From Candidatus Stygibacter australis (lineage in GTDB: Bacteria; Cloacimonadota; Cloacimonadia; Cloacimonadales; TCS61), in NCBI GenBank assembly GCA_030765845.1, contig JAVCDJ010000030.1, positions 1 to 39,028 on the forward strand: a stretch of 39,028 bases of DNA, read 5' to 3'. The notes below the pieces were generated by a model, which saw only the letters and a list, made by a program, of their open reading frames with translations, made no database searches and was not told the DNA's origin. The position numbers and the translations under genes are program-made. Shown here one piece after another: positions 1-7,725 of this stretch (positions within the stretch are counted from its first letter, which is position 1; each line of letters begins with the position of its first letter).

Positions 1-1
1 C

Positions 2-1609
2 CGTGATGTCCTTTATGGAGAGATAGATTCTCAGCCGGATAACCAGCTTTCCTGTATTTATACAAATTTTACTATTACCCTTGATCCAGATTTGGATCCT
101 TCGACCAATGCCTTTAATCAGGGAATCAACTGCGAGCATACCTGGCCCCAGAGTTATGGAGCTGATCAGGAACCCCAACGCAGTGATATGCATCACCTCT
201 ATCCCTGCAAAGACAATGTAAATTCCTCCCGGTCAAATGCACCCTATGCCGAGATCCCTGATAATGAGACCGATATCTGGTATCGTTATGCTGAAGTTCT
301 AACTACCATCCCCACCAGCAATATTGATGAATATTCCGAGAAAGATAATTATGGTGAAGATCAATGGGAGCCGCGGGAAGCTTCAAAAGGCAATATTGCT
401 CGTTCAATGTTTTATTTTTATACCATGTATTATGATGATATTGATGATACTTTTATTAATGACCAGATGAATGATCTATATAGCTGGCATCTGGAAGACC
501 CAGCTGATGATGACGAAATTGCACGTACCTGGGCGATATCTGCCTATCAGGAAAATAAGCCTAATCCTTTTGTTATTGATGATACCCTTATTGAGCGGAT
601 CTGGTATTATCAGGGAGGACAGGCAGAGATCACTCTGATTGCACCTAATGGTAGTGAAATCTGGTTTATTGGCAATCAATACGAGATCAGCTGGTCTTCT
701 TTGGCATACTATGAATCCGTTACTTTGGAAATAGTGCTGGCAGGTCAGGAACTTACCATTGCGGAAGATGAAGCTAATGACGGCTCTTATTTATGGACAA
801 TAAGTGAAAATATTCCCGTTGGCGAGCAATACAGGATCCGGGTAGGTACACCAGACGGTACTGTAACCGATGAGAGTGATGCAGATTTCAGTATTATGAA
901 TCAAAATTCTGGTGAAGATTTTGTGCTTATTTCTGAATATGTGGAAGGTAGTTATTATCACAAAGCTCTGGAAATCTTTAATGGCTCTCCAGAAATCCTG
1001 GATCTGGCTGGCTGGACTTTGCGTAAACAAACCAATGGCGGGGGAGATTTTGGCAATGAACTGGTATTGAGTGGCACAGTTGCGCCCTGGGATGTATATG
1101 TGATAATTTATGAAAATAATGGCATTAATGATCTCACTGGTGAAGACTTTGTTGATATGGAAACGAGCAGTTTTAGCATGACGTTTAATGGCAATGATGC
1201 CGTTGCCCTTTTTAATAATGGTGTAATGGTGGATTTGGTGGGAATTCCAGACTCTTCTGAAGACTGGGGAAAAAATATGACTCTGGTGCGTAACAGCAAT
1301 ATCGCTTATGCCAGTACTGCCTTTGATACAACTGCCTGGACTCAATACCCGGAAGATACATTCAGTTATCTGGGGTATCATGATTTTGAACAGCCGATAA
1401 ATTATGGTGATGTCGATGGCAATGGCGAGGTGGAAGCGTATGATGCATCTCTTGTATTACAATATATTGTGGTACTTATCAGCGGTTGGGATATTGAGCA
1501 GATCACAGTTGCAAATGTAGATGGCAATGAAATTATCGATGCTTATGATGCATCTTTGATCCTGCGCTATGTGAATAATGTAATTAATATATTCCCTGTT
1601 CAACAATAA
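2..1609 (+). CDS. Secreted endonuclease I with lamin-tail and dockerin domains (5' truncated by window edge)
   Basis: The reading frame is open from the first bases, so the true start lies upstream and the TTG at 92 is not the start. The N-terminal part carries the endonuclease I (EndA/NucM, PF04231) signature: NCEHTWPQS with the catalytic His, then SDMHHLYP and an Asn/Arg block (NVNSSRSNAPY) that binds the metal and phosphate. This family cuts DNA and RNA non-specifically outside the cytoplasm. An Ig-like module follows (PNGSEIWFIGNQYEISWSS, about 645-890). Next is a lamin-tail domain (about 925-1385, KALEIFNGS...LDLAGWTLR). Last come two dockerin-type calcium loops (about 1408-1590, GDVDGNGEVEAYDASLVLQY and a second copy). 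Unlike most secreted neighbours, it ends in the dockerin and has no T9SS sorting tail. The domain calls are firm; the biological role (nutrient scavenging or biofilm DNA) is inference. Confidence 0.9.
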   Translation, partial: RDVLYGEIDSQPDNQLSCIYTNFTITLDPDLDPSTNAFNQGINCEHTWPQSYGADQEPQRSDMHHLYPCKDNVNSSRSNAPYAEIPDNETDIWYRYAEVLTTIPTSNIDEYSEKDNYGEDQWEPREASKGNIARSMFYFYTMYYDDIDDTFINDQMNDLYSWHLEDPADDDEIARTWAISAYQENKPNPFVIDDTLIERIWYYQGGQAEITLIAPNGSEIWFIGNQYEISWSSLAYYESVTLEIVLAGQELTIAEDEANDGSYLWTISENIPVGEQYRIRVGTPDGTVTDESDADFSIMNQNSGEDFVLISEYVEGSYYHKALEIFNGSPEILDLAGWTLRKQTNGGGDFGNELVLSGTVAPWDVYVIIYENNGINDLTGEDFVDMETSSFSMTFNGNDAVALFNNGVMVDLVGIPDSSEDWGKNMTLVRNSNIAYASTAFDTTAWTQYPEDTFSYLGYHDFEQPINYGDVDGNGEVEAYDASLVLQYIVVLISGWDIEQITVANVDGNEIIDAYDASLILRYVNNVINIFPVQQ

Positions 1610-1628
1610 AATTAATTAAATAAGTAAA

Positions 1629-1657
1629 ACGCCGGTCAATTGACCGGCGTTTTTTTT
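1629..1657. terminator. Bidirectional rho-independent terminator
   Basis: A perfect 22-bp palindrome (1629-1650, arms ACGCCGGTCA / TGACCGGCGT) is followed by a run of eight T on the plus strand. AAAA precedes it, giving U residues on the minus strand. It sits between the converging stop codons at 1609 and 1674, so it probably ends both transcripts. Confidence 0.9.
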
Positions 1658-1673
1658 ATCTCAAATTCTTATA

Positions 1674-4600
1674 TTACTTGATGATAACCATCTTGGCATG
1701 TGACATTTTTCCGCCTGCTTCTATCCTGCTGAAATATACTCCTGAGGCGATATCATGATCGCGGTTATCCTTAAGATCCCAGTTAACCGTATGCCTTCCC
1801 GGCTGATAATGATCATCCACCAGATCAATTACCTTTTGACCCTTGATATTGTATATAGACAATTTCACCTGATCTGCCTGTGGTACATTGAAGGAAACAT
1901 TCACTGTCTCAGAACGTGTATTGCCATAATAGAATGGATTAGGATAATTAACCACACTGAGAACAGGTATTATGCTATCCTCTGTCTCAGACATCCAGAC
2001 AGGTACAAAACTGATCATACCATTTACTATATTATCTCCAGGTTCATACTCAAAATCACCTTCACGGCTGAGATCATGCTCAATACCATCAATATTAATG
2101 ATAACTACAACATCCTCGGGTAAATCATTATCTGTAAGTGAAAACATTAGAGTTTCCAGCTGCTGCATCTCAATCCTGAAATCCCAGTCCACTCTTTCTT
2201 CCAGCAGATCATAGCCAGCAATTGTATTTTGATTGAAATTTGTTAATACAGAAGCAGCAGTATCTATGATCGTGAAGAAGCTCAGATTGTTATCAGCGGG
2301 AGTCATAAATGGTTCAGGAAGATCATACAGTTTATCATATCCTGAAGAACCTGCTGGATTAAGAGCCAGAATAAGTTCATCTTCTGCCCCATTCTCCTGG
2401 TTTGCCAGCAATCGCACCTTAAGATCATAATCCTCAGTAATCAGACTGTTTTCATTGTTATTATAAGGAATAAATTTCACATCAATATTATCTACCTTAC
2501 TATACATCAAAAAAGCTTCAGTAGGATACACATAATCGACTTCATGCCAGCTTCTATCATAGGAATAAATGGCGCTTTCTATCAGATCATACTGAACAGC
2601 ATCAGCAAAAGTCATTTCCAGATTAGGAGTTACAATACGAAGGTCATCACGACGGAATCCTGATAAATAAGGATTAGGTACTATATTCCAGCCAGCTTGA
2701 ATGGTAAACTGATCATTACCACCCTGGATATCTTCTGCGATTACGCTCATATTTCCAAACTCGCTTTCCAGAAAGTAACCCGTACCGTAAAAGAAAGCTA
2801 TATCCTGCTGATACTCGTTATTTTCCAGAGTATATATATCAGCATCTTCACCTAAAATATCATCAATACTATTAGCTCCCAGGAAGGGATTTGATATCAG
2901 ATGCAATCCGGATGGAACTACCATGGCATAAGTGGAAGGCACACAGCCAAATTTGAAGCTGGATGTATATTGACGCCTGTCACCATCGATCATTTCCAGA
3001 TCTACCATGATCCTTGCATCTTCCAGGATCATATTATCAGGTACCGTCCAGTTCGTCTGGTTAAAGAAAGGCAGCAGGGATTCCCCGATCTGAATTGTCT
3101 CTGTGGGGCTTACGATATATACATCAAAATTATCTATCAGATAATTTCGGTTGATATTCCAACTGAAAGAAGCAATATCCCCTGCCTGATAAATATGATT
3201 TGCCGGATTTATAAATTCCACGGAAGGCGTGATATTACCCCAGTATAAGGTGAATTGACGCCAGGCACCACCATTATTTACATAAATATAATCATTCTGA
3301 AGAAGATCGACTACTTGACCAGAGGATTGGTCAATCAGATATAGTTTGCGTCCATCTCTGATAAACTGACCAAGAGCTGCTACAGTGATATTATCATTAA
3401 GCTGATTACTTTTCACTCTAAAAACCCAGCTCTTCAATGATGTATCAAAATTATACCCCCCTTCAATCTGCCTGGTCATACTGCTGTGGTTATCCCAGTC
3501 TTCCTCATAAAATTCGGCAAATACATATTCTCCAGAAGATGTTTCATCCTGCTCAATATCATAATCAAGATCCCAGCCATTAGACGCCTGGGGACTGGCA
3601 CCAAACCAGATATCATCTATAAGCAAACTGTCTTCATGCATGAAATGAATTGTGTAAATATCAAAGGGAGTTACATAGGCAGGATAATTGTACCAGTATT
3701 CATTACCAAGGGAGTCTGTACTTGCTGCAATATAGGCATATTCTGTCCAGTTAGTCGTAAGTGAATCTGTCCAGTTGTAAGTATAATTATCGATTCCATT
3801 TAAAGCGACCAGGTACGGATTGGTCATCCAGCTGTCCACCATGGTATATTCATTTTCATAGTCAGCTTTACGGTAAATCAGAAAACCTGCATTATCTTCC
3901 TGACGATAGGCATTAAAGCTGAAATTCACATATCCATCTCTACCTACTGCCTTCTCATAACGCAACCTGGCAGGTGCTGTGAGACAATTTACTTCATTGC
4001 TCATCTCTGAATAATTGCCATTAGCATCCAGCACCCGCATCTGGAAAAAGTATTCAGAGTTCTGATCAAGACCGGTAACCACCGTAGAAGTTGGAGCGGC
4101 ATTATTGAAATTACTGTTATTGTTTTTATCCCAGATCTCATAATTACCATTAGCAATTGGTTCAGGGGAATAGAGGATTTCATAAGTTTCATAATCGTAG
4201 CAATTAGTTTTTTGCCAGGTAAGTTCCACTCTGTCATAATTCACACTCACAATTTCCAGCGGTTCTGTCGATGTAGGAATTTCTTCATCATCATATTCAA
4301 ACACTGCTGGAATTACTGCCGATAGTGATTCGACCCAGTGGTGATAATATGCCAGGGCATTATCATATAGATGGTCATAATCAAAACGCTGAGTAATGGG
4401 ATCATATCCCCAAAACCAGTAATAATTTGCCGTGGTCTGAGGATAAATATTGGGTAATTCATCCATTTCGATATGAAAGAACGGCTCGTAAGTAAGATGA
4501 TCATTTAATCCCGCAGCTGTATAGACCATCTGTCTGTTATAGCGATATCCTACTAAGTCCACAGATCTGTTCACAGCGAAAGTAGTATCTTCATTACTAT

Positions 4601-5597
4601 AATAAAAAGGATAATCACTACAATTAACTCCATAGTATGAATTCAATGGCACTTCTGGGTGAATACCCACTTCATTGGCTGCCAGCATGATCGGGTTACC
4701 CTGATTGATAATATCCAGACCATAAAGCGAATAATCCCTGATCGGGATGCCCGGATCACCTTTTCCCCAACCAGCAGAAATCTGGCAGTTCGGATACCAT
4801 AAATGACGATTCCAGTCATAAGAATGCACCTGAATACTTAGTTCTCTGTGACTAAATGTTTCACGCAGAAAATCGCAGCTTGCCTGATAAACCTTATTGA
4901 ACATGGTATCTTCCTGCCGAGAAGGATCGCAGAGACTAAAGCTGTTTGAATAATAGCCATTACTTTCATCATAAAGGGTTTCTCGTCCTACTCCACTCGC
5001 CATATAGGCATAGGCATCTGATTCTCTGTATAACTCCAATGATACAGGTAGAATGAAGAAATCATCAGCAATATGAGGATTAGTAATAACCACTGGAACA
5101 GATGCCAAAGGATTAAATATATATACACCCCAGCCATAATCAAAAGAGCCTCTCTCGTCATCACTATCCCAGTCCGGTGTTCCATTATCATCCACATAGA
5201 TCATATTCAGGTTTTCACGAATGATCCAGTAGGTATTTCCGCTTACTGTATCATTAAATTCCACCAGAGTAAAAGGAAGTCCTGTTTCAGAGATCAGCAA
5301 ATCTGCCTGTCCGTAATTAAGATGCGTGATGGCGATCGTGATGGCACTCCAGGCTTCAAGCTGGTTTGTGTTTGGAACTGTATAGCTGCCAAATCCGTTC
5401 AACTGTCTGTCAAATGGTGCATATAGATTATAACCAGGATCAGCTACATGTTCCACCACATGCGACATCCAGTTATCATATTCCAGGTTAGTATCGTCAC
5501 CATATAAAAAGTCTTCCAGTGTCCCAGTTTCAGTTACCCAGCCCATAAGACTCAGGGTAAATGTCATTGCAAATATTATCAGTATTATCTTTTTCAT
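1674..5597 (-). CDS. Large secreted protein of unknown function with FnIII and T9SS sorting domains
   Basis: This is a 1307-residue protein with a signal peptide (MKKIILIIFAMTFTLSLMG). Residues about 20-435 form a domain I cannot assign. It is rich in Tyr, Trp and His and includes SIQVHSYDWNRH, GKGDPGIPIRDYS and EPFFHIEMDELP, which could form a metal or hydrolase site. A fibronectin type III module follows (about 440-540, VELTWQ...YFFQMRVLDANGNYSEMS), then several beta-rich modules and the C-terminal sorting domain (about 1214-1307). The usual YPNPFNP motif is YPNPFYYGN here, but the rest (LSIYNIKGQKV, IASGVYFSRI, final Lys) is standard. The ATG has a good ribosome binding site (AGGGGG, 5 nt away). 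It starts 14 nt after the stop of the gene at 5612-7525 on the same strand, so the two are probably co-transcribed. The coding call is firm; the function is unknown. Confidence 0.85.
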   Translation of the reverse strand: MKKIILIIFAMTFTLSLMGWVTETGTLEDFLYGDDTNLEYDNWMSHVVEHVADPGYNLYAPFDRQLNGFGSYTVPNTNQLEAWSAITIAITHLNYGQADLLISETGLPFTLVEFNDTVSGNTYWIIRENLNMIYVDDNGTPDWDSDDERGSFDYGWGVYIFNPLASVPVVITNPHIADDFFILPVSLELYRESDAYAYMASGVGRETLYDESNGYYSNSFSLCDPSRQEDTMFNKVYQASCDFLRETFSHRELSIQVHSYDWNRHLWYPNCQISAGWGKGDPGIPIRDYSLYGLDIINQGNPIMLAANEVGIHPEVPLNSYYGVNCSDYPFYYSNEDTTFAVNRSVDLVGYRYNRQMVYTAAGLNDHLTYEPFFHIEMDELPNIYPQTTANYYWFWGYDPITQRFDYDHLYDNALAYYHHWVESLSAVIPAVFEYDDEEIPTSTEPLEIVSVNYDRVELTWQKTNCYDYETYEILYSPEPIANGNYEIWDKNNNSNFNNAAPTSTVVTGLDQNSEYFFQMRVLDANGNYSEMSNEVNCLTAPARLRYEKAVGRDGYVNFSFNAYRQEDNAGFLIYRKADYENEYTMVDSWMTNPYLVALNGIDNYTYNWTDSLTTNWTEYAYIAASTDSLGNEYWYNYPAYVTPFDIYTIHFMHEDSLLIDDIWFGASPQASNGWDLDYDIEQDETSSGEYVFAEFYEEDWDNHSSMTRQIEGGYNFDTSLKSWVFRVKSNQLNDNITVAALGQFIRDGRKLYLIDQSSGQVVDLLQNDYIYVNNGGAWRQFTLYWGNITPSVEFINPANHIYQAGDIASFSWNINRNYLIDNFDVYIVSPTETIQIGESLLPFFNQTNWTVPDNMILEDARIMVDLEMIDGDRRQYTSSFKFGCVPSTYAMVVPSGLHLISNPFLGANSIDDILGEDADIYTLENNEYQQDIAFFYGTGYFLESEFGNMSVIAEDIQGGNDQFTIQAGWNIVPNPYLSGFRRDDLRIVTPNLEMTFADAVQYDLIESAIYSYDRSWHEVDYVYPTEAFLMYSKVDNIDVKFIPYNNNENSLITEDYDLKVRLLANQENGAEDELILALNPAGSSGYDKLYDLPEPFMTPADNNLSFFTIIDTAASVLTNFNQNTIAGYDLLEERVDWDFRIEMQQLETLMFSLTDNDLPEDVVVIINIDGIEHDLSREGDFEYEPGDNIVNGMISFVPVWMSETEDSIIPVLSVVNYPNPFYYGNTRSETVNVSFNVPQADQVKLSIYNIKGQKVIDLVDDHYQPGRHTVNWDLKDNRDHDIASGVYFSRIEAGGKMSHAKMVIIK

Positions 5598-5611
5598 TTT
5601 TACCCCCTGCC

Positions 5612-7525
5612 CTATTTTATCAATAACAGACGGGCTGTATCCGACTGTCCTGAATTTGATATCAATTTAAATAAATACATCCCTGAAGCGGATATATCAT
5701 CTCCTGATCTGCCATCCCAGCTAACTTTGCCACTATGATAGATTATCCGGCTGGATACCTTTCTACCCCGGATATCATAAATATCCAGTCGGGCAGGTAA
5801 TTCTTCTGATGCTATATTCAGCTCTATCTTCACATCTCCCCTGTTCCCAGGATTAAAAGGATTGGGATATATTCTGTTGATAGATGCCTGTATCCCTGCT
5901 ATCTCAGCTACATCAATATCACTCTCAGGTAGAAGGTAAACTTCTACTTCCAGCAATTCACCGGAATTGATCTCTATTTCTTCTGAATAAGCATCGTAGC
6001 CATCCAATTCAACTGTAAATAAATGTGTCCCGTTATTAATTCTTTCAATCATAAAATAGCCGGATGAATCACTTTCTGTACTCCAGCTAAGTTCATCAAC
6101 GCTGACCATCGCTCCGCTTAACGCCATTCCCATTTCATCATATACATAACCACTCAAATGGCCATAAGGTACTGGAGAAATGGTAAATACTGTATTTGGC
6201 ACCCAGTCACACAGAATTCCATCCTGCATATTACAGGGGTCAAAAGAATATTGATCACTATAATTGAACCGTGTTCTGCCGGCTTCTATCCCCGGTACTT
6301 CACTGTAATAGAAATTTGACTGCCAGCTGTTAATATTTTCTTCATATTCCTTTTCGATCATCATTACCAGATTGGTTCCCTGATGTTCATACAAGCTGTC
6401 TAATTGGATATTCAAAATATTCTCTCCACCAGGAAAGTCAAAAATTTCATCATAGACAAGCTGCAAACTATCAGCACTTATCCATCCATCTAATAAACTA
6501 TTCTGCTCAGTTTCACCCAGCCAGATCCTGATGCTTATATCTGATACGTCACTTACGAAATTATTAAAAATATCTATACTACTCACCACACCAGTAGTAT
6601 CCATTTCATCGGCATAATACAGCATTTCACAGATACTGGTATTGCGCACTAAATTCACTGGTAATTGGCTTGTCAAATTCTCAGAATCACCTATCTGCGC
6701 AAAATGATTTTGGGCTCCGGTGATGTGTATATCGTGTTCTATACTGTAATTATTAGCTGGATTATCGTCAGTTCCTACGGTTACCTTTCCATATAGTCCT
6801 ATCAATGTATCAGCAGCATTTTCTTCCGGTGCTATCGTAAGTTCCACTAACCGTTCATCACCAGGAGGGAGCATCCAGTAAATAGTTTCCGAGGCAAATT
6901 CATTATCATCAGCATCCACCAGACTTACGGTATAGCCAGTGGCATTGAATTCTCCATTATTGCGAACAGTCACCTCATAAAGATATTCCTCACCACCAGT
7001 TAAATAATTTTCCCCGGTCATACTGACCAGTTCCATATCATAAGCAAACTGCTCTTCCTGGATAAAAAAGAAAACATCGTCTATCCAGCCAATATCTGAA
7101 CCTTCCGAAACACTGTAATCTTTATGATAATTCCAGCGAAGCGAGTGCACTCCAGCTTCCAGTTCATATCCCACTTGTGTCCAGGCAACTGTCCCTGAAA
7201 TCTGTGAAAGAAGTTCATTATCAAGATAAAACTGCAGAAAATCGTAATTGGCTTCACTACTGACTTTCCAGGCAAATGCCAGAATGCCGTCTTGAGCAAA
7301 TTCCAGTTCGATCTCAATTGCTGTTTCCTGATCGTCTGCCACATTACCACCCTGTGCACAATAATCACCTTCAAAGGGATAACTGCCTGTTACAAACCAT
7401 TCCGTATCACCACTCAATACCCAGTTATAAGCAGAGAAATCGCCACTCTCAAATCCTTCATCAATTACCTGGCAATGCAAAACTAACGGGATAAATATTA
7501 AAAAAAATAATAACTTAGTTCTCAA
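5612..7525 (-). CDS. Secreted multidomain protein (jelly-roll, carboxypeptidase-regulatory-like, T9SS tail), TTG start
   Basis: This protein has 637 residues. The signal peptide is followed by a beta-sandwich of MAM/concanavalin type (about 22-155, EGFESGDFSAYNW...GWIDDVFF). A closely similar module lies in the C25 peptidase at 29230-34323. Next come a CARDB-like module (about 162-268), a beta-rich module (about 275-450), a carboxypeptidase regulatory-like fold (455-531, GYVYDEMGMALSGAMVSV) and the sorting domain (550-637, IYPNPFNPGN). The start is TTG: there is no in-frame ATG upstream, GGAGG lies 4 nt before the TTG, and the signal peptide begins directly after it. No enzymatic domain is visible, so it is probably a binding or adhesin-like surface protein. 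It heads a likely two-gene transcript with 1674-5597 and has its own TTGACA box at 7588-7593. Confidence 0.85.
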   Translation of the reverse strand: MRTKLLFFLIFIPLVLHCQVIDEGFESGDFSAYNWVLSGDTEWFVTGSYPFEGDYCAQGGNVADDQETAIEIELEFAQDGILAFAWKVSSEANYDFLQFYLDNELLSQISGTVAWTQVGYELEAGVHSLRWNYHKDYSVSEGSDIGWIDDVFFFIQEEQFAYDMELVSMTGENYLTGGEEYLYEVTVRNNGEFNATGYTVSLVDADDNEFASETIYWMLPPGDERLVELTIAPEENAADTLIGLYGKVTVGTDDNPANNYSIEHDIHITGAQNHFAQIGDSENLTSQLPVNLVRNTSICEMLYYADEMDTTGVVSSIDIFNNFVSDVSDISIRIWLGETEQNSLLDGWISADSLQLVYDEIFDFPGGENILNIQLDSLYEHQGTNLVMMIEKEYEENINSWQSNFYYSEVPGIEAGRTRFNYSDQYSFDPCNMQDGILCDWVPNTVFTISPVPYGHLSGYVYDEMGMALSGAMVSVDELSWSTESDSSGYFMIERINNGTHLFTVELDGYDAYSEEIEINSGELLEVEVYLLPESDIDVAEIAGIQASINRIYPNPFNPGNRGDVKIELNIASEELPARLDIYDIRGRKVSSRIIYHSGKVSWDGRSGDDISASGMYLFKLISNSGQSDTARLLLIK

Positions 7526-7564
7526 ACTGCCTCCTATTTTTTTTTCTAATTATTTTCACTTCCT

Positions 7565-7593
7565 TTTTACAGTAATCCGCCCATATCTGTCAA
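7565..7593 (-). promoter_or_regulatory. Putative housekeeping promoter for the gene starting at 7525
   Basis: On the minus strand a consensus TTGACA (7588-7593) lies 68 nt before the TTG start at 7525. At 17-nt spacing the -10 position reads GTAAAA (7565-7570), a weak match. The call rests on the -35 box and on its similar placement before six other genes in this window. Confidence 0.45.
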
Positions 7594-7605
7594 TATATCT
7601 TCACC

Positions 7606-7725
7606 GTGAATTGTGAGTCGTGAATCGTGAATCGCAAACTTGACAGGTACTCAGCTTCTCTGCCCTTCCGCAAATTCTACAAATCAGTCAAGTTCTCGAC
7701 TCACTATTCACGATTCACATCTCAC
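7606..7725. repeat. Long imperfect inverted repeat built of GTGAATC heptamers
   Basis: Four tandem heptamers (GTGAATT, GTGAGTC, GTGAATC, GTGAATC) start at 7606. The same kind of array lies inverted at 7697-7725. Arm 7606-7644 pairs with arm 7687-7725 at 32 of 39 positions across a 42-nt loop. The far end overlaps the stop codon of the Ntn hydrolase gene. It could act as a terminator for that gene or as an upstream leader structure, or it could be a dispersed non-autonomous repeat; the heptamer make-up favours the last. Confidence 0.75.

Noticed and set aside
791-1381. 196-codon minus-strand frame within the nuclease gene
   Set aside because: Antisense shadow of the lamin-tail region; no start signals and no recognisable motifs.
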